From Deltaproteobacteria bacterium (GTDB lineage Bacteria; Myxococcota_A; UBA9160; UBA4427): a DNA stretch of 31,013 nt. The stretch spans positions 1 to 31,013 of the forward strand of contig DRKE01000008.1 in the NCBI GenBank assembly GCA_011051925.1. Reading direction: 5' to 3'. Position 1 is the first letter of the stretch. Each line of letters opens with the position of its first letter. Positions 1-8,000 of this stretch are shown one piece after another. A model generated the notes under the pieces. That model ran no database searches. It saw only the letters and a list, made by a program, of their open reading frames with translations, and was not told the origin of the DNA. Both the position numbers and the translations under genes were made by a program.

Positions 1-824
1 ATGCGCCGGGTTTCCCGGTGACCCTCTCCGCCAGCACCAGCTATCGCCTGACGAGCAACCTGAGTTTCAATTCCGTACTCGGCCAGCCCTCCATGTCCGC
101 CTTCATCTCGATCGAGGCGGACCATGTCCAGCTCGATCTGAACGGCTTTTCGATCCTGTGCTCGAATGTGCTCACGGGACAGCCGTGCACCGGCTCACCG
201 ACCGGGACCGATGGTATTTACGTGACGGGCGGCCAGGCACGCATTCGGAATGGAAGCTTCCGCGGAATCCCACGAACCGCGATCTCCAGGGGCTTCCCAG
301 GGGGCGCGCACGGAACCCATGTGGAAGACGTCCGCATGAGCAACATCGGCTTCAGGGGTGTCGAAGTCGGACACAGAGCCCACATACGCAGCTCGACGAT
401 CTCTGTCTGCGGCGATACGGGCATCACCGCTGGAGAGGAGTCCGTCGTGGTTGGAAACAGGGTGCGCGAATGCGGCAATAGCGGCTTTTTCATCGGGCGC
501 CGCAGTCGCGTCCAGGACAACGTCTCCGCCTTCAACGGCGGCCAGGGTTTCACCGTGTTCGACGACTCCCTGGTCCAGGGCAACGTCGCGTCGACCAACG
601 GGCTAGCCGGCTTCCAGCTGACCGTCACGAACATTGGTGTTGTGCCGGGCGGTCTCGCGCGAGAGAACGTGGCGACCGGCAATGCGAGCTTCGGCCTGTC
701 CATCATCGGGGACTGGGTCTTCAGCGACAACGTGATCCAGCTCAACAACAGTGGCGGCTCGCAAACGAGTGGTGGAGTGCAGGGGACTGGCAACGTCTGC
801 GGAACGACGCCGGGCTGTCCCTAG
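1..824 (+). CDS. right-handed beta-helix repeat protein, 5' truncated
   Basis: The reading frame is open to the left window edge and ends with TAG at 822-824, so about 274 residues are visible and the true start lies outside. A GTG at 18 is in frame but is probably internal, because coding-like residues (APGFPV) precede it. The visible protein opens with a phrase typical of pectate-lyase-like beta-helix proteins (TLSASTSYRLTSNLSF, then VQLDLNGFSI). Short Gly/Asn/Val-rich rungs follow, such as VVGNRVRECGNSGFF, VQDNVSAFNGGQGF and VQGNVASTNGLAGF, spaced about 22-24 residues apart. These are the stacked coils of a parallel beta-helix. It ends in a small Cys pair (CGTTPGC) and has no PEP-CTERM or membrane tail. 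It is probably extracellular or outer-surface. The substrate is unknown; such folds occur in polysaccharide lyases and epimerases, but no catalytic set can be assigned. Confidence 0.85.
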   Translation, partial: APGFPVTLSASTSYRLTSNLSFNSVLGQPSMSAFISIEADHVQLDLNGFSILCSNVLTGQPCTGSPTGTDGIYVTGGQARIRNGSFRGIPRTAISRGFPGGAHGTHVEDVRMSNIGFRGVEVGHRAHIRSSTISVCGDTGITAGEESVVVGNRVRECGNSGFFIGRRSRVQDNVSAFNGGQGFTVFDDSLVQGNVASTNGLAGFQLTVTNIGVVPGGLARENVATGNASFGLSIIGDWVFSDNVIQLNNSGGSQTSGGVQGTGNVCGTTPGCP

Positions 825-921
825 CGGATCACGGAATGCGGACCAGGTGGCGCGCTCGCGAAGCCGGAGTCGGATGCGGATCGGCAACGAAAACGCAGAG
901 ATCCATCCGATGCGCCATGGA

Positions 922-1488
922 TCACGCACCGCCTTCGTCGGAGATCGCGGCGATGGCCCTCTCACGACAGACCCCGAGCACTTCGCGTGCGAGTTCTTCG
1001 TCGCCGGCGGCGCGTGCGATTCCGATTCCCCCGACACAAAGCGCGACGGCCTCGAGAGCGCGGGCCCGACGGTCCGGATCGGCAAGCGGCAGATGGCGCT
1101 CGAACTCGGAGGCCAGCGATTCGATCTGGGCGGCATAGGCGCGACGCGCCGCTGCGTCGCGCCGTGGAACCTCGTTCGTCAACGTGGCCAGGGTACATCC
1201 CCGGGCGACCTTCTCCCGATTGTCGGGGTCGAGATAGACCGAGATCACTTCACGCGCATCCGACGCCGAGCGCAGCCGTCGAACGAAATCACTCTCCTCG
1301 GCCAGGACCTCCGCGAAGAGAGCCGCCTTCGAGGGAAAATGAGCGTAGAACGCGCCGCGCGTCAGGTTGGCTGCGGCCATCACGCGATCGATTCCGACGC
1401 CGGCATAGCCATGGCGTCGGAAGAGGGCCGCGGCACGCCGGAGGATCCGCCTGCGGCTCCTTTTCTTGTGTTCGGGCCCGTACCTCAT
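922..1488 (-). CDS. TetR/AcrR family transcriptional regulator
   Basis: 188 residues, the usual TetR length. The N-terminal helix-turn-helix covers roughly residues 10-57 (RILRRAAALFRRHGYAGVGI, then MAAANLTRGAFYAHFPSKAAL), with the Gly-Ala/Ser-Phe-Tyr-xx-Phe recognition-helix pattern. The rest is an all-helical ligand-binding domain. I chose the ATG at 1488 because the HTH follows at the usual distance; the longer frame upstream is antisense to the GST. There is no Shine-Dalgarno before this ATG, and a TATGAT hexamer lies on the minus strand at 1506-1501, so the transcript may be leaderless or nearly so. The gene is divergent from the GST at 1550, and a 16-bp dyad lies between them. By analogy with divergent TetR genes it probably represses the GST and itself. 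The inducer is unknown. It runs convergently towards the beta-helix gene. Confidence 0.9.
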   Translation of the reverse strand: MRYGPEHKKRSRRRILRRAAALFRRHGYAGVGIDRVMAAANLTRGAFYAHFPSKAALFAEVLAEESDFVRRLRSASDAREVISVYLDPDNREKVARGCTLATLTNEVPRRDAAARRAYAAQIESLASEFERHLPLADPDRRARALEAVALCVGGIGIARAAGDEELAREVLGVCRERAIAAISDEGGA

Positions 1489-1490
1489 GG

Positions 1491-1506
1491 TATGATGGAT
1501 ATCATA
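1491..1506. promoter_or_regulatory. operator-like dyad between TetR and GST genes
   Basis: Inverted repeat TATGAT-GGAT-ATCATA with perfect 6-bp arms and a 4-bp spacer, only 2 bp from the TetR start codon and 43 bp from the GST start. Each arm also reads as a -10-like TATGAT, one on each strand, so repressor binding here could shut both directions. No good -35 is visible for either. Its use as the operator is inferred from position. Confidence 0.55.
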
Positions 1507-1514
1507 TAACTCTT

Positions 1515-1534
1515 GCCAGGATCCGCCAGGATCC
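1515..1534 (+). repeat. 10-bp perfect tandem repeat in GST leader
   Basis: GCCAGGATCC occurs twice in a row (1515-1524 and 1525-1534) in the 5' leader of the GST gene, just before its ribosome-binding site (GGGGAGAGA at 1540-1548). It may be a small duplication or a second regulatory element. No function can be assigned. Confidence 0.6.
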
Positions 1535-1549
1535 GAACGGGGAGAGACC

Positions 1550-2293
1550 ATGGCCGAGATCGAACTCTTCCATTTCCCGGGCTCCCATTTCAATGAGAAG
1601 GCGAGGTGGGGACTCGATCTGAAGCGGATCGAACACGAACGGATTTCTCTCCTCCCGGGTCCGCACATGCGGACGGTGAAGAAGCTGACCGGAATGACCC
1701 AGACGCCCGTGCTGCGCGTGAGGGGCGAGGTCATCGCGGGCTCGACGCCCATTCTCGAATTTCTGGAACGCACGCGACCCGAACCGGCCCTGTTTCCGAA
1801 AGCGGAGACCGATGCCGCGCGGGCGCGATCCCTGCTCCGAGAATGGGACGACGAGATCGGACCGGCAGTCCGACTCGTGAAATTCTTCGAGGTCATGGAC
1901 GCGCGTTATGCGTCCGGAACCTTCTGCCAGGGAAGGAACGCGGTCGTTCGTGGCCTCTACCGATCGACCTTCCCCCTGGTCGGTGCTCTCATGAAGAACA
2001 AGATGGGCATCGATGCCAAGAGCGCGGCGGCCGCTCGGAACAAGACGCGTCGGGCGTTCGACTTCGTGGCGAAGGCGTCGACGCGGACTGGATATCTCAT
2101 GGGAGATCGATTCAGCGTGGCCGACCTCGCCTGTGCGGCGCTCCTCATGCCCTGCGTCGAGGTCGGCGACTGGGGTGGCCCCGCCGAGGCGTCGACCGAA
2201 AAGAGTCGGCGCTGGCACGAAAAATGGGCCGACCATCCGGGCGCAGAATGGGTACGGGAGATCTACCGACGCCATCGAAGCCCGGAATCATGA
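1550..2293 (+). CDS. glutathione S-transferase family protein
   Basis: 247 residues. The ATG at 1550 is preceded by a GGGGAGAGA ribosome-binding site. The N-terminal thioredoxin-like domain (about residues 3-75) shows the GST layout: a first strand IELFHFPGS with Ser12/His13/Asn15 in the active-site loop, the cis-Pro loop TQTPVL (Pro53), and the glutathione gamma-glutamyl-binding segment AGSTPILEFLE (Ser65). The C-terminal helical domain contains the conserved capping motif region (GYLMGDRFSVADLACAALL, about residues 180-198). It is predicted to be a cytoplasmic enzyme joining glutathione to electrophiles or isomerising a small substrate. The substrate cannot be told from sequence. Its placement opposite a TetR gene suggests chemically induced expression. 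Confidence 0.88.
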   Translation: MAEIELFHFPGSHFNEKARWGLDLKRIEHERISLLPGPHMRTVKKLTGMTQTPVLRVRGEVIAGSTPILEFLERTRPEPALFPKAETDAARARSLLREWDDEIGPAVRLVKFFEVMDARYASGTFCQGRNAVVRGLYRSTFPLVGALMKNKMGIDAKSAAAARNKTRRAFDFVAKASTRTGYLMGDRFSVADLACAALLMPCVEVGDWGGPAEASTEKSRRWHEKWADHPGAEWVREIYRRHRSPES

Positions 2294-2468
2294 GGGCACG
2301 CCGGAAGGAATCCAGCGCTGGGCGCGCCCCCGCACACCGCACGCGATACAACGGACCGTTGCATTCTGGAAGCTTGCGGCACGACTTCTCGAAAGGGCCG
2401 GACTCGAGCGGGGCACGATGACGGGAAGCGACCGTCTCCGTTTTCGGCGGCCAGGATCGTGATCGTTT
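2294..2468. other. intergenic gap, no feature seen
   Basis: 175 bp between the 3' ends of two converging genes (GST and the small exported protein). I see no strong hairpin, RNA gene or convincing small ORF in it. Confidence 0.5.
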
Positions 2469-3011
2469 TCAGGAACCGCCCGCGAACCGCGAATGGAGTC
2501 TCTCGAGCGAGAGGCGCAGGATGGCCTCGAAGGCCTCCCGATGGCGACGAAAGGCTTCGCTCTCCCGAGCAAGCCGTTCCTTCCGCGCTTCGCGCGCCAC
2601 TCTCACGACGCCCCTCTTCGTGACTGCGATTTCTGGATCCCGTTCGAGCAGCGTGTGACAGGAAACGAGTGTTCGCTTCTTCCCGTTCCGCTCGATCACG
2701 ATCTCGATCGCCGGGGCGTCCGGAATCGCCAGCTGCCAGTCGTGATCGAGATGACCGGCCACCAGAAGAGCAGAAAGTTCTTCGAAGTATCGGTCGATTT
2801 CTCTAGACGATGATTCCGATCCCGGATGCGCCGACGGCGTTCGCGAGATCCTGAACTCCTGCCTTTCCATGCTTCGACCGGGGATCGGATGCGAATCGAG
2901 ATATCGGATCGAAACCGAGTCAATTGCCAGGGCATCCGCCGGGAACGGGATCGCGGCGAGACAGAATGCGAGAAGAGCCCATCCTTTCCGCACGAATGGT
3001 GAAAGAACCAT
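2469..3011 (-). CDS. hypothetical exported protein
   Basis: 180 residues, family not recognised. The start at 3011 is followed by a clear Sec signal peptide: a basic n-region (VRKG), a hydrophobic core (WALLAFCLAAIPF) and a likely cleavage site after ADALA near residue 29. The mature part has an acidic and polar middle (about residues 65-125) and a strongly charged, helix-forming C-terminus from about residue 130 rich in Arg/Glu (AREARKERLARESEAFRRHR), possibly a coiled coil. It is therefore probably periplasmic or surface-associated. It runs in the same direction as the FAD monooxygenase, whose stop lies 23 bp upstream of its start, so the two may share a transcript. No catalytic motif is visible. 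Confidence 0.7.
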   Translation of the reverse strand: MVLSPFVRKGWALLAFCLAAIPFPADALAIDSVSIRYLDSHPIPGRSMERQEFRISRTPSAHPGSESSSREIDRYFEELSALLVAGHLDHDWQLAIPDAPAIEIVIERNGKKRTLVSCHTLLERDPEIAVTKRGVVRVAREARKERLARESEAFRRHREAFEAILRLSLERLHSRFAGGS

Positions 3012-3034
3012 GCCGAATGCTACCTCGCGTCGCC

Positions 3035-4252
3035 TCAGACCTCCAGATGGACCTCCGTCACGCCATCGAGCAGCGCCGATAGAACAGGATTGCGACCGAT
3101 TCCTTCGCGTATCGCGCCGAATCGCGAGAGGCGACCGAGCATGGCCAGCCCCCGACGCGCAATGGCGTGGGCAGCGGTCGTCCCCATCACGATGCGCGGC
3201 GGCACCGCCGCGATCCGCTGAACGCGATCGATCTCTCGAGCGCGCAGCGACTCGACCCGGGCCGCCGCCGTATCGAGGTCTCCGCCGCTGCGCAATGCGG
3301 GCACGAGCTCATTCGCGGCGACGATCGCATCCCGAAGCGCGAGGTTGATGCCCTGGCCGCCGACGGGCGACATCGTATGGGCGGCGTCCCCGATCAGCAG
3401 CGCGCCGGGCGCAGTCCAGCCCACCACGCGATCCGTCACGGCGTTCAGCAGGAACGGTGATCGCATCGAATCGCGATGAAGCAGGATGTGCTCCGCCAGT
3501 TCCGGATCGGCGTGTGCAGCCATCTCTTCCGCCCACTCCGCGGGGCTTCGCTTTCGGAGCGCCCCATAGGTTCCCTTGATGATGACCCACGCCGTCTGGA
3601 GCTGGTCGTCGGGCGAGTTGACGGAGATCAGGAGATGGCCCCCACCCATTTCGAATCGGCCACGCGGCGCGACCTTCCAGGCATCGGGCAACGGAAGCTT
3701 GAACCAGACGATGTCGAGGGGCGTGCTGCGCGTCACGACCCGGGGCGCGATCCTCTTCCGCACGAGAGACGCCCGACCGTCGGCGCCGATCACGAAGGGA
3801 ACGCGCCGTCGCGCTTCCGAATCCCTGCCGCTCTCGAGAAGCCGCATCTCGAAGCCAGCATCCCTCGGCTCGAGCCCGCGGAGAGCCGTCCCACGAAGAA
3901 ACTCGAGATGGCCGGTGGCCTGGCCCCGCTCGACCAGGTGCTCGAGAAGATGCGGCTGTGACACGGCGGTCGGAATCAACGCCTCGGGATCATCGACTTC
4001 GACGGAGAAGAAACAACGGCCCCGGAGATACGCCTCGAAGAACCGGGGACGAGCCGTCCGGAGGACATCGAGGCGGATGCCGCTCGCCTCGAGCGCCCGG
4101 ATCCCGCTCGGCTGGAGGATCTCGCCCCGAAACTCCCGCGCGAAGTCGGATTGCCGCTCGATGAGAAGCGTGTCCACGCCTCGGGAAGACAGCAGGTACG
4201 CGAGCAGCGCTCCCGCCGGTCCGGCTCCCACGATCGCGATCCGGGCGTCCAT
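3035..4252 (-). CDS. FAD-dependent aromatic-type monooxygenase (UbiH/PHBH family)
   Basis: 405 residues, full length for the family. It has all three flavin fingerprints of group A flavoprotein hydroxylases: the Rossmann dinucleotide loop GAGPAG at residues 9-14 ending in an acidic ribose-binding residue (LLIER), the NADPH/FAD DG motif (GADGR, 156-160), and the GD motif contacting FAD ribitol (LLIGDAAHTMSPVGGQGIN, about 286-303). Such enzymes insert one oxygen atom into aromatic or polyketide-like substrates, or act on lipophilic quinones. The substrate cannot be deduced. The ATG at 4252 places the Rossmann loop at the normal distance. It lies downstream of a small membrane protein, with a strong hairpin between them, and just upstream of the exported unknown. 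Confidence 0.9.
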   Translation of the reverse strand: MDARIAIVGAGPAGALLAYLLSSRGVDTLLIERQSDFAREFRGEILQPSGIRALEASGIRLDVLRTARPRFFEAYLRGRCFFSVEVDDPEALIPTAVSQPHLLEHLVERGQATGHLEFLRGTALRGLEPRDAGFEMRLLESGRDSEARRRVPFVIGADGRASLVRKRIAPRVVTRSTPLDIVWFKLPLPDAWKVAPRGRFEMGGGHLLISVNSPDDQLQTAWVIIKGTYGALRKRSPAEWAEEMAAHADPELAEHILLHRDSMRSPFLLNAVTDRVVGWTAPGALLIGDAAHTMSPVGGQGINLALRDAIVAANELVPALRSGGDLDTAAARVESLRAREIDRVQRIAAVPPRIVMGTTAAHAIARRGLAMLGRLSRFGAIREGIGRNPVLSALLDGVTEVHLEV

Positions 4253-4302
4253 GGATCGACCTCCGTCCGGACGCGGAAAAACCCCGCGATGCCGCCCCGA
4301 CC

Positions 4303-4338
4303 GATCCCCGCGCGCCGGTCGCGAGCCGGCGCGGGATC
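4303..4338 (-). terminator. GC-rich hairpin, possible terminator
   Basis: The core stem CGCGCCGG (4311-4318) pairs with CCGGCGCG (4326-4333) around a 7-nt loop, and partly continues outward with small bulges. It lies between the small membrane protein gene and the monooxygenase gene, both transcribed leftwards. There is no T-tract, so it is either a non-canonical terminator or an mRNA-stabilising structure. Confidence 0.45.
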
Positions 4339-4355
4339 GTCGTGATCGACCGCTC

Positions 4356-4607
4356 TCAGTCGCGCGTCGACGTCGCTTTCGCCTCGAGCGGCTTCCAGTG
4401 GAAGAGCCCGTAGATCAACGTCTGCACGAAATGGTGGACCATCGACCCCCCCGCCGCTTCCATGACGGGTCGCTTCACGACGAATTCCACCACATGGGCA
4501 GCAAGCGTCCCCCAGAAGGCCACCTGGCCGGCCGTCACCACCCATCCGGAACCGGCGAGCATCGCCCACAACGAGCCCAACCAGACGACCCAGACGCTGT
4601 ACTTCAT
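4356..4607 (-). CDS. small membrane protein, DUF1145-like
   Basis: 83 residues. There are two hydrophobic segments (about residues 5-22, WVVWLGSLWAML, and 27-45, GQVAFWGTLAAHVVEFVV). They are followed by a conserved-looking C-terminal block with His and Trp residues (GGSMVHHFVQTLIYGLFHWKP), which recalls DUF1145/TMEM254-like small membrane proteins. That assignment is from memory of the motif and is moderate. The ATG at 4607 is preceded by GGGAG on the minus strand at a workable distance. A TACAAT -10-like hexamer lies further upstream (4646-4641). It is predicted to sit in the inner membrane; function unknown. The FAD monooxygenase is its downstream neighbour on the same strand. Confidence 0.72.
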   Translation of the reverse strand: MKYSVWVVWLGSLWAMLAGSGWVVTAGQVAFWGTLAAHVVEFVVKRPVMEAAGGSMVHHFVQTLIYGLFHWKPLEAKATSTRD

Positions 4608-4640
4608 GAACCGGACTCCCTTTCGATTCGGACTGCGTCG

Positions 4641-4646
4641 ATTGTA
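4641..4646 (-). promoter_or_regulatory. -10-like hexamer upstream of the small membrane protein
   Basis: TACAAT on the minus strand (plus strand ATTGTA), 34 bp upstream of the ATG at 4607. No matching TTGACA-like -35 is seen at 17 bp, so this is a weak promoter call. Confidence 0.3.
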
Positions 4647-4694
4647 GCGGAATCGCCGAAACCGGACGGGAGCAGGCGACGGGCGGGACGCGGG

Positions 4695-6974
4695 TCAGGG
4701 TCGCTGCCTCCTCGCGAGGCCCACCAGGACACCGACGCCCAACACCAACGACATCCCGATCCCCGGCTCGGGCAGGGGCAGATAGGTGACGTTCAGCCGG
4801 GGTCCCAGACTCGGGGCATCGCGGGGCACGATCGCGATGCTGGCCGTCACGGCGTCGACGGACACCTCGATGTCGTCGACGTCGTAGCCCCAGCGAAGGC
4901 CGAGTCGGGTCGTTCCCGTGTCATCGATCCACGAGAGACCCGCCGCGTTCAGGGGGAAGGAGATCGCGCCGCCCGCCACGTAGGAATCGCCGAGATCGAA
5001 GCGCGGGGCCCCTTCGACGGGCGAGTCGAACGGGGTGAAGGCGCCGTAGTCCGTCCTGTCTCGTACGAAGGGGTCGGGATCCGAGGTCTGGACGAGCACG
5101 AGCTGGTCGCCGAGGTCGGGATGGGTATTGACCACCGGATCCCAGAAGACGTCGTGGGTGAGGTCGAGGGAGGCCGAGACGAGCGTGACGCCGTCGGGCA
5201 GGGGAGACGTGTCGAAGGGGATCAGGGAGCGATGCATGATCGTGCGCACGCCCGAGAAACTCTGGTTGATGTTGGTCCCGCCCCGACTCTCCGTGAGGAG
5301 CGTCGCGAAGCTGGACGCGCGAGCCGACGTGAAATCCGGCGCGTTGCGGTAGACCGACATGTGGACCGGGCCGGTACTCAGGATCGACGCATGGCAGAGC
5401 TGACTGGCCGCATCATAGGAATCGTTCGGCCCGCATTGCGCCGGACCGCATGACGCCGTATCGAAGCGCTTGCAGGAGGTCGCGCAGCCGAGTGTCCCGC
5501 TCGTGAAGCCGATCGACGCACAGGTCGCGCTTCCGAGATCGGTCCCGTCACAGATCTCCCCGATCGCCGTATCGACGACGCCGTTGCCGCAATACTGATC
5601 GATCGTGACCGACACCTCGAGCATCCCGCCCGAAACGGAAAGCGTCCCGATCGTGATGCCGTGAACGGAATCGACGAAGGTCTGTCCGATTTCCAGGAGA
5701 ACATCCGCCGAATCGGCGTCTTGTGGAACCGACACGCTCGTCGCCTGGGGCTTCGCGTCGATCAGCCGGGAAACGCCCGTCACGTTGTCGTAGTAGTCGG
5801 AGAAGAAGATCGAGTCCTCGTGAAGCATCGCCCCGTCGGTCGCGAGCTCCGGATAGGCCGCGTCGAGACCCAGGGGTCTTCGATAGCTGACGTAGTAGTT
5901 CCGGGTCTCCCGGTAGCGGTCGTTCGGCCAGGGCACGGGAATCCGCAGCGCCTTCGTTCCGGTGCCACCCGTTTCGTAGGGCTCGAGGAGGAAGACGCCC
6001 CCCGCTCCCGTGACGTCGACGATCTCGCCGTCGAGCCAGCCGAGAGCGTATTTCGAGGAGGGCGTGAAATGGCCGGTCCCACTCCCCATGACGTCGTATC
6101 GGTCGAGCTTCTTCAACTCGCTACAGGACGTCCCGTTCGGCACGGCGCCGCATTCGAGATCGGCCGAGTGTTGCAGGCCGACGAGGCTGTGTCCCAGCTC
6201 GTGCGTCAGGAGCGACGGGGTCAGCGTTCCGTTGATCACGATCCGCGAGAGGTTCACGACGCCTTCGTCGGAATCGAAGGTCCATTTTCCGAGCGAGCTG
6301 ACGCCCGCGAATCCACAGTTCGGATTCTGCGGGATGACGACGATCCATCGGTCGACGGTCGAGAAATCGATCGTGGGATCGAGTTCGTCGATCAATCGCT
6401 GGGTGGAGGACTCCCCGCTGATGAGACACGAGGCATCCGCATAGCTGGCCGAGACCCAATCGTTCACGCTGCCACTCAGCCAGGCCTTCCCGTAGGACGC
6501 TTCGAGGACATACGAAGCGACGGAATCCGGGTTCGAGAGATTGAAGACCGCGTCATCGACGTCCGCCCTCAGAAGCGGCGTCGAGGGGTCGTTCGTGAAG
6601 TTCACGAGCGAGACGAGGACGCGCTGCTCCCCGAGCGCCTCGGTCCCGGGAGCCGTGCCAGCAAGAGCGACGGGGCCGCCCGTTTCGGGGCCGGCCGGAC
6701 TCGCGCCCAGGGTCGTCGCGAGCGGTTCCAGGGCGGGCCGTCTTCTCGAGAACGATTCGAGCCTTCCCTCCCCCGCCGCTTCGCCCTCCTTGATCTGCCA
6801 CTGCTCGAGCCATTCACCCGTGGGATCGCAGGGTAGGGACTTCTGGGCGTGGGCAATTCCGCCAGATCCGGATAGCCCGACGAGCAGCAAGGCGCCGACG
6901 GCAAAGACACCCGACGATCGGAGGGGCACGATCGACCACCGGGCCGTCTCGCGAATGTGGCGTGATGAACTCAT
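4695..6974 (-). CDS. secreted M6/M11-like zinc metalloprotease with PEP-CTERM anchor
   Basis: 759 residues from the ATG at 6974, chosen because GGGAG precedes it and a signal peptide follows (hydrophobic GVFAVGALLLVGLSG, cleavage near AHAQ at about 43). An in-frame ATG at 6989 is the alternative. A metallopeptidase domain covers about residues 115-360: HELGH at 258-262 supplies two zinc His and the catalytic Glu, a further His lies at 269, and the Met-turn-like DVMGSG is at about 294-299. Next comes a Cys-rich module (about 462-510) beginning YCGNGVVD and containing ICDGTDLGSATC, of the type common in myxobacterial surface proteins. A beta-rich region follows. The protein ends in a PEP-CTERM sorting signal: PEPG at 735-738, a glycine-rich hydrophobic helix and the basic tail ARRQR. 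It is therefore probably exported by Sec, processed by an exosortase and surface-held. No exosortase gene lies in the window. Confidence 0.85.
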   Translation of the reverse strand: MSSSRHIRETARWSIVPLRSSGVFAVGALLLVGLSGSGGIAHAQKSLPCDPTGEWLEQWQIKEGEAAGEGRLESFSRRRPALEPLATTLGASPAGPETGGPVALAGTAPGTEALGEQRVLVSLVNFTNDPSTPLLRADVDDAVFNLSNPDSVASYVLEASYGKAWLSGSVNDWVSASYADASCLISGESSTQRLIDELDPTIDFSTVDRWIVVIPQNPNCGFAGVSSLGKWTFDSDEGVVNLSRIVINGTLTPSLLTHELGHSLVGLQHSADLECGAVPNGTSCSELKKLDRYDVMGSGTGHFTPSSKYALGWLDGEIVDVTGAGGVFLLEPYETGGTGTKALRIPVPWPNDRYRETRNYYVSYRRPLGLDAAYPELATDGAMLHEDSIFFSDYYDNVTGVSRLIDAKPQATSVSVPQDADSADVLLEIGQTFVDSVHGITIGTLSVSGGMLEVSVTIDQYCGNGVVDTAIGEICDGTDLGSATCASIGFTSGTLGCATSCKRFDTASCGPAQCGPNDSYDAASQLCHASILSTGPVHMSVYRNAPDFTSARASSFATLLTESRGGTNINQSFSGVRTIMHRSLIPFDTSPLPDGVTLVSASLDLTHDVFWDPVVNTHPDLGDQLVLVQTSDPDPFVRDRTDYGAFTPFDSPVEGAPRFDLGDSYVAGGAISFPLNAAGLSWIDDTGTTRLGLRWGYDVDDIEVSVDAVTASIAIVPRDAPSLGPRLNVTYLPLPEPGIGMSLVLGVGVLVGLARRQRP

Positions 6975-7409
6975 CAGTCCGTCTCCCATACGCGTCCCGG
7001 CTGCAGCCTCGTCCGATCCTCCGAGCGTGAAGGAACGCGGCTTGCCGAACGCATCGATCGAGGTGGCTCCAGGGACCCTGGCCGGAAAACGGCAGAGCAG
7101 GAGTCGAACTGCCCAGTGGCCAGCGAAGGAGTCGAGGTTCCGCGGAAATCCCGAGGAATCGGCCGGGCGGGCCGGAGGATCGCGCTTGATGAGCTCGCCA
7201 AGGACCTGACGAAGGAGGGTGTCGGCCGAGGATCTGGCAATCGGTCCCCCGACGTCGAGGCTGGAATCGGGATCAGCCATTTTCGGACGCGGTCATCGTG
7301 GATCGGAAATCCCTTCGCCGCGTGTCGTGTATCCTCGATCGCCCGAGTCTGTGACTCCGTGCTCGAGCATCGATCCGAGTCGCACGGCACCCGCCTTCGA
7401 GGAGCCCAG
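6975..7409. other. 435-bp gap between divergent genes
   Basis: This separates the metalloprotease start (minus) from the DsbA-like gene (plus). No RNA gene or convincing promoter pair is recognised. On the minus strand the metalloprotease frame stays open upstream to an ATG at 7280, adding 102 codons of partly coding-like composition before the signal peptide. I regard this extension as unlikely to be translated, because it would bury the signal peptide. The long plus-strand frame upstream of 7410 shows no recognisable domain. Confidence 0.5.
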
Positions 7410-8000
7410 ATGACCGCAATCGACTTCTACTACGACTTCCGAAGCCCCTTCGCCTATTTCGCGACCCGGCGAATGGGCCTCCTGCTGGACAAGGGGGCCA
7501 GGATCCGATGGCGCCCGGTCTCCGTGAGCGTTCTGCTGAACCTCCAGGTCGACGAGGCGCCCTGGGCCGAGCGTGAGGATCCCCTCTGCCCACCCAAGCG
7601 GGCCCATTTCATGGCGGACATCTTTCGCCTCATCGAGTATTGGAAGATTCCCTTCGCCATGCCCTCCCCGCCGATCCCGGTCTGCGACGAGGCGATGGCG
7701 ATCGCGGCGCTGCTCGAACGCGAGGGCATCTCGCGATCCGGATTCCACGATGCGGTCTTCGAGGCGGTCTGGCAGGAACAGGAGGACGCGGCCGATCCCG
7801 AGGTCCTCCGGGCCTGCCTGGCTGCAGGAAGTCACGATCCGGCACTGCAGGAGGCGGCCAGCCGAGAGGGCCTGGACCTGCTGACCGCGAAGACCCGCGC
7901 GGCCTATGACCAGGGTGTCTTCGGCGTCCCGACCTTCGTCGTGGGCGACGACCTCTACTTCGGCGCGGACCGGATGGAGATGCTCGCGGCACGACTCTGA
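7410..8000 (+). CDS. DsbA-like thioredoxin-fold protein, 2-hydroxychromene-2-carboxylate isomerase/kappa-GST family
   Basis: 196 residues, typical for this family. The ATG at 7410 has AGGAG five bases upstream; the longer frame to 7116 has no domain and is rejected. The N-terminus IDFYYDFRSPFAYFATRR carries the kappa-GST/HCCA-isomerase active-site Ser12 where DsbA has CxxC, so it is not a disulfide oxidase. A helical insertion domain follows. Near residues 168-190 the thioredoxin fold resumes with GVFGVPTFVVGDDLYFGADR, the cis-Pro loop and the FGxDR signature of the family. Members use glutathione to isomerise aromatic-degradation intermediates or conjugate electrophiles; the substrate here is unknown. 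It sits upstream of a TetR-P450 pair on the same strand, fitting a catabolic or detoxification role. Confidence 0.87.
   Translation: MTAIDFYYDFRSPFAYFATRRMGLLLDKGARIRWRPVSVSVLLNLQVDEAPWAEREDPLCPPKRAHFMADIFRLIEYWKIPFAMPSPPIPVCDEAMAIAALLEREGISRSGFHDAVFEAVWQEQEDAADPEVLRACLAAGSHDPALQEAASREGLDLLTAKTRAAYDQGVFGVPTFVVGDDLYFGADRMEMLAARL

Noticed and set aside
3576..5453. A 625-codon open frame on the plus strand
   Set aside because: It runs antisense to the FAD monooxygenase, the small membrane protein and the metalloprotease, has low-complexity Arg/Asp/His-rich translation and no domain. It is a G+C-rich shadow frame.
7116..7409. N-terminal extension of the DsbA-like protein
   Set aside because: No domain in the extension; the ATG at 7410 has an ideal AGGAG and homologues start at this point.
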